Shown here: positions 61,226-64,000 of the stretch, piece by piece
Layout of the letters: every line of letters begins with the position of its first letter
How positions within the stretch are numbered: position 1 is the first letter of the stretch
NCBI GenBank assembly: GCA_022818135.1
Contig: JAFMSR010000012.1
Coordinates: 13,777,662-13,841,661, forward strand
Direction of reading: 5' to 3'
Source: Saxidomus purpurata
Lineage: Eukaryota > Mollusca > Bivalvia > Venerida > Veneridae
Length of the DNA stretch: 64,000 nucleotides
The notes under the pieces: model-generated
The model's input: only the letters and a program-made list of their open reading frames with translations
What the model was told of the DNA's origin: nothing
Database searches by the model: none
Translations under genes and position numbers: made by a program

Positions 61226-64000
61226 TTTAAGTGACCATCCCTATGAACAAATAATGGAATTGCCTAAACTTAAAAACGGACAAGTCCATTTTAGTAAATT
61301 AGTGGGTAAGGAAGTTCTAAAACAACTTACTAGACTGGCATTCAATCCTTACATTTACTATTTCTTACTCAATTAACTCCCTTTGCTGCCAAAATATTGA
61401 TCAAGCCCTGTTAGAATAAAAGGCTGAAATTATTTTGCTCACAGTTTAATGAAATAGATTATCATCTAGCCTGGTGGCGAGGCTAGCAACTTACATAAAC
61501 TATACATTCAATGTCTTTTTCCTGGAGCTCCAACCAGTGCTTCCACAGAATAAATGTGGAGGAAGCAGGTAGATTCCCCTGACAACCTCTGGGTTAGAAG
61601 TCTACAAAACAATAAGTCAAAGAAACTAATTGTGACACTTCGGCCAAGAAGTTTTTTTTATAGGTCTACACAAAATAGTACCTAGAAACTTTTATCTATC
61701 TAGTTTAATATAATAATAATTATGAAGTCACTCACATAATCCTAATCTCAAATCATTAATGCATGGTCATCATTATGTTCACAATGTCATCTCTTATTTT
61801 CTTTGAAATTGAGATAACAAACAAGGCAGATAATTATGTTGTGTACTTATACCTTGGTTTATCTTTGCTTTAATACTAATGATTTAATGTTAAACACCTC
61901 TTTAAGTGACCAATTACTTTGTACAAGATGACCATTTAAAAAGTTCAGTCTCGTGTAAGTAAATGTAAGTGGCAGGTTTACGTCAATGATGGACCTTGGT
62001 CAACAAATCAATGACTAAACTTTCTAATCTGAACAAATTGATAAAGAATGATTGTAAATACCACATAATAAGAAACAAATACAAGGTGTGGTTAAACTCA
62101 AAGTACTATTCAATGTCTATGATAATCATCTAGCCAAATCATTGGTTTAATTTTTACGAATTTAAAAGATCCGCTTTACCACAAGTAGACCTACAAGATC
62201 TGATAACTGTGCAAACAGACATTTTACCACCCATATTTGTTTATGTATAAACCTAAAAGACAGTACAGTCCACTTATGGTCAATTTCTTTTCTGTGGCTT
62301 GAAACCTGGTTTGAAACCTAGATTGAACAAGCCGAGTTTCAATCCAGGATTGAATCCAAGCTAATGCGGATTTCTTTTCTCTGTCTTGGTTAAACCACTG
62401 TCCGTTTCTTTTGTACTGATTTCAATCCTAGTTTGGGGAAAATTGCACGGGTATTACGTGAAACATGCTATTAACGGCACTGTGATAGTCGTTCATTTAA
62501 AAAACCGCAGTGACTGACGGAATATATATTAATTAAAACATAAAGTCTATAAAATTATCAAAAATTATGAATGAATTTATAGAGTACGAAAAAAATTTAT
62601 AACGTGTGAGTGAGTGAGCGGACGGACGAAAATGGAAAGAACGAGCGAATAAGGAAGGTATAATGATGCAGGCAGGCAGGCAGGAAAATGAAAGGTGGTG
62701 GAGAAAAGATAGGGGAAAGGTACATAAAAGTTATTTTCCCGTAACTGAGGGATTTATTTTTCTATTAATGTAACATTGTTACGAAAAATAAACGCACATA
62801 AATATTATATTTGTTTCCATAATTTTTAATTTATTCAGGACTACACAGACAAATCTATCACTTATATTTTTATCTTTCCAAACCAACTCACTACATACAT
62901 AACAATGCATAAGTGTAAATGATATATAAGGATTGACGGACAGACGAACGGCTGAATAACTGGCCTTCTTTTGGATAAGTTGTAAGCGTAACAGAGAGGG
63001 GTGCGTAAATGCGTGACTTAGGAAAAATACATATCTTTTTTTGAATTTTATCCTTTTCACCATCATAATGAAATATTAAACACCACCAATTTAGTGTAAA
63101 GATGCCGCTTGACGAGAAAACCAGACTCGATAAAAAGTGCTCTTTATGTAAATGTTTTTCCTAAATTTTTAGAACACTACCTGTAAAAGAAATTAGCCGT
63201 TCAATATATTTGTTAACATTAAAAACCGTAAAGACAGTCGCAAATATCAAAATTACAAATCAGTTGACCATTTATTTGATAGTCGCAAAGTTACATGACG
63301 TAACCAATTAGGATCGACGTTACTATAGTAGTGCGTTGTTACTTCAATTTTGAAACTTGAAACTTTCGTAAGTTAAATATTTACACATTTGGCAACAGGC
63401 AACTGTAATATTGGTCAGAAGAGTCTGGCAAAGAACTCAACATCACTGTTGATATGCTTTCATGGAAACATTCGATATTTCTTACTATTATTCTTCAAAA
63501 TATACATGGATAATACATAATTATTTGACAGGCATGCAATGATGAGTTCTCCATGTCCATTGTGTGACGTTCTTAAAAAATGTAAATTACTATTTTTTGG
63601 AATAATTCATCACAACTAGTAGTGATCTTGTTTTGCAAACCTTTTCAGAAATAATAAGCAGCAAACATGACAGTTCTGACATTTGTGTACTGTACAACTA
63701 CAGAGAAAAGTAGCTATTCAAAATAAATGTTATCATCACCGTTTTCTTAAGAATAGGAAGTTGCGAAACAGAGAGCGGGACACAAAGCGCAGGGTGTGGG
63801 GGATTGGGGGCAGGGGGTGTTGCGGGTGTAGGTGAGGAGTACGAGTGTGTGTTGTGAAAGATAAGGGACAAATCATTTGATCCTGAAGACAACTGTTTAT
63901 GAAAAGGCGGTCGTACAATGAAGGACTTTTTTTCTTCCTATTTATTTTTATTAAATGCAATACTGATTTCAAAGTAATCTTTACCAATTTATCATTTTCT

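Larger units (their letters stand above)
55943..64000. other. Region upstream of the CAS gene, no gene recognised
   Basis: AT-rich sequence with SINE-like and fold-back fragments. Untranslated 5' exons of the CAS gene may lie here but cannot be recognised from sequence. 62270-62420 has inverted phrases around TTGAAACCTAGATTGAA and TTTCAATCCAGGATTGAA. Open frames near 63700-63987 and 62779-63066 show no domain. Confidence 0.45.

Overview
This is AT-rich, intron-bearing animal DNA dense in small palindromic repeats and tRNA-derived SINE-like copies. The organism is probably a mollusc, most likely a marine bivalve. That call rests on gene style (GT-AG introns, one CAS-family gene, a PBZ/ligase gene) and repeat texture, not on a diagnostic marker. 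There are no operons, intact tRNA or rRNA genes, or CRISPR arrays.

Three protein-coding genes can be reconstructed exon by exon with consistent reading phase. (1) Plus strand, 1820-7071: an 11-exon gene for a 525-residue ATP-dependent DNA ligase. It has two PBZ (poly(ADP-ribose)-binding) zinc fingers, a SWIM zinc finger, and a compact bacterial LigE-like catalytic core containing motifs I, III, IIIa, IV and V. It is not LIG1, LIG3 or LIG4 and is the most interesting object in the window. Intron 7 carries a decayed copy of the motif IV-V part of exon 9. (2) Minus strand, 11250-9913: a two-exon RABIF/MSS4 homologue, convergent with the ligase gene. (3) Minus strand, 55885-15216: a CAS-family adaptor (p130Cas/BCAR1-NEDD9-EFS type). 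A tiny first coding exon, an SH3 exon and one giant 3' exon span about 41 kb. The giant exon encodes the whole substrate domain, the four-helix domain, the Src-binding region and the C-terminal FAT-like domain. Other short exons that could serve as alternative starts lie upstream and inside the introns.

Layout: 1-1819 repeats and ligase upstream region; 1820-7071 ligase; 7072-9912 the two convergent 3' flanks; 9913-11250 RABIF; 11251-15215 intergenic with SINE-like copies, a 70-bp minisatellite and the CAS 3' flank; 15216-18248 giant CAS exon; 18249-37499 CAS intron 2; 37500-37793 SH3 exon; 37794-55870 CAS intron 1; 55871-55885 first coding exon; 55886-64000 upstream region with no gene recognised.

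The genes do not form one pathway. The ligase is probably a nuclear, PARP-linked DNA repair enzyme, RABIF a Rab chaperone/exchange factor, and the CAS protein a focal-adhesion signalling scaffold. Coordinates come from reading splice sites and phases by eye; untranslated exons and transcript ends are not determined.
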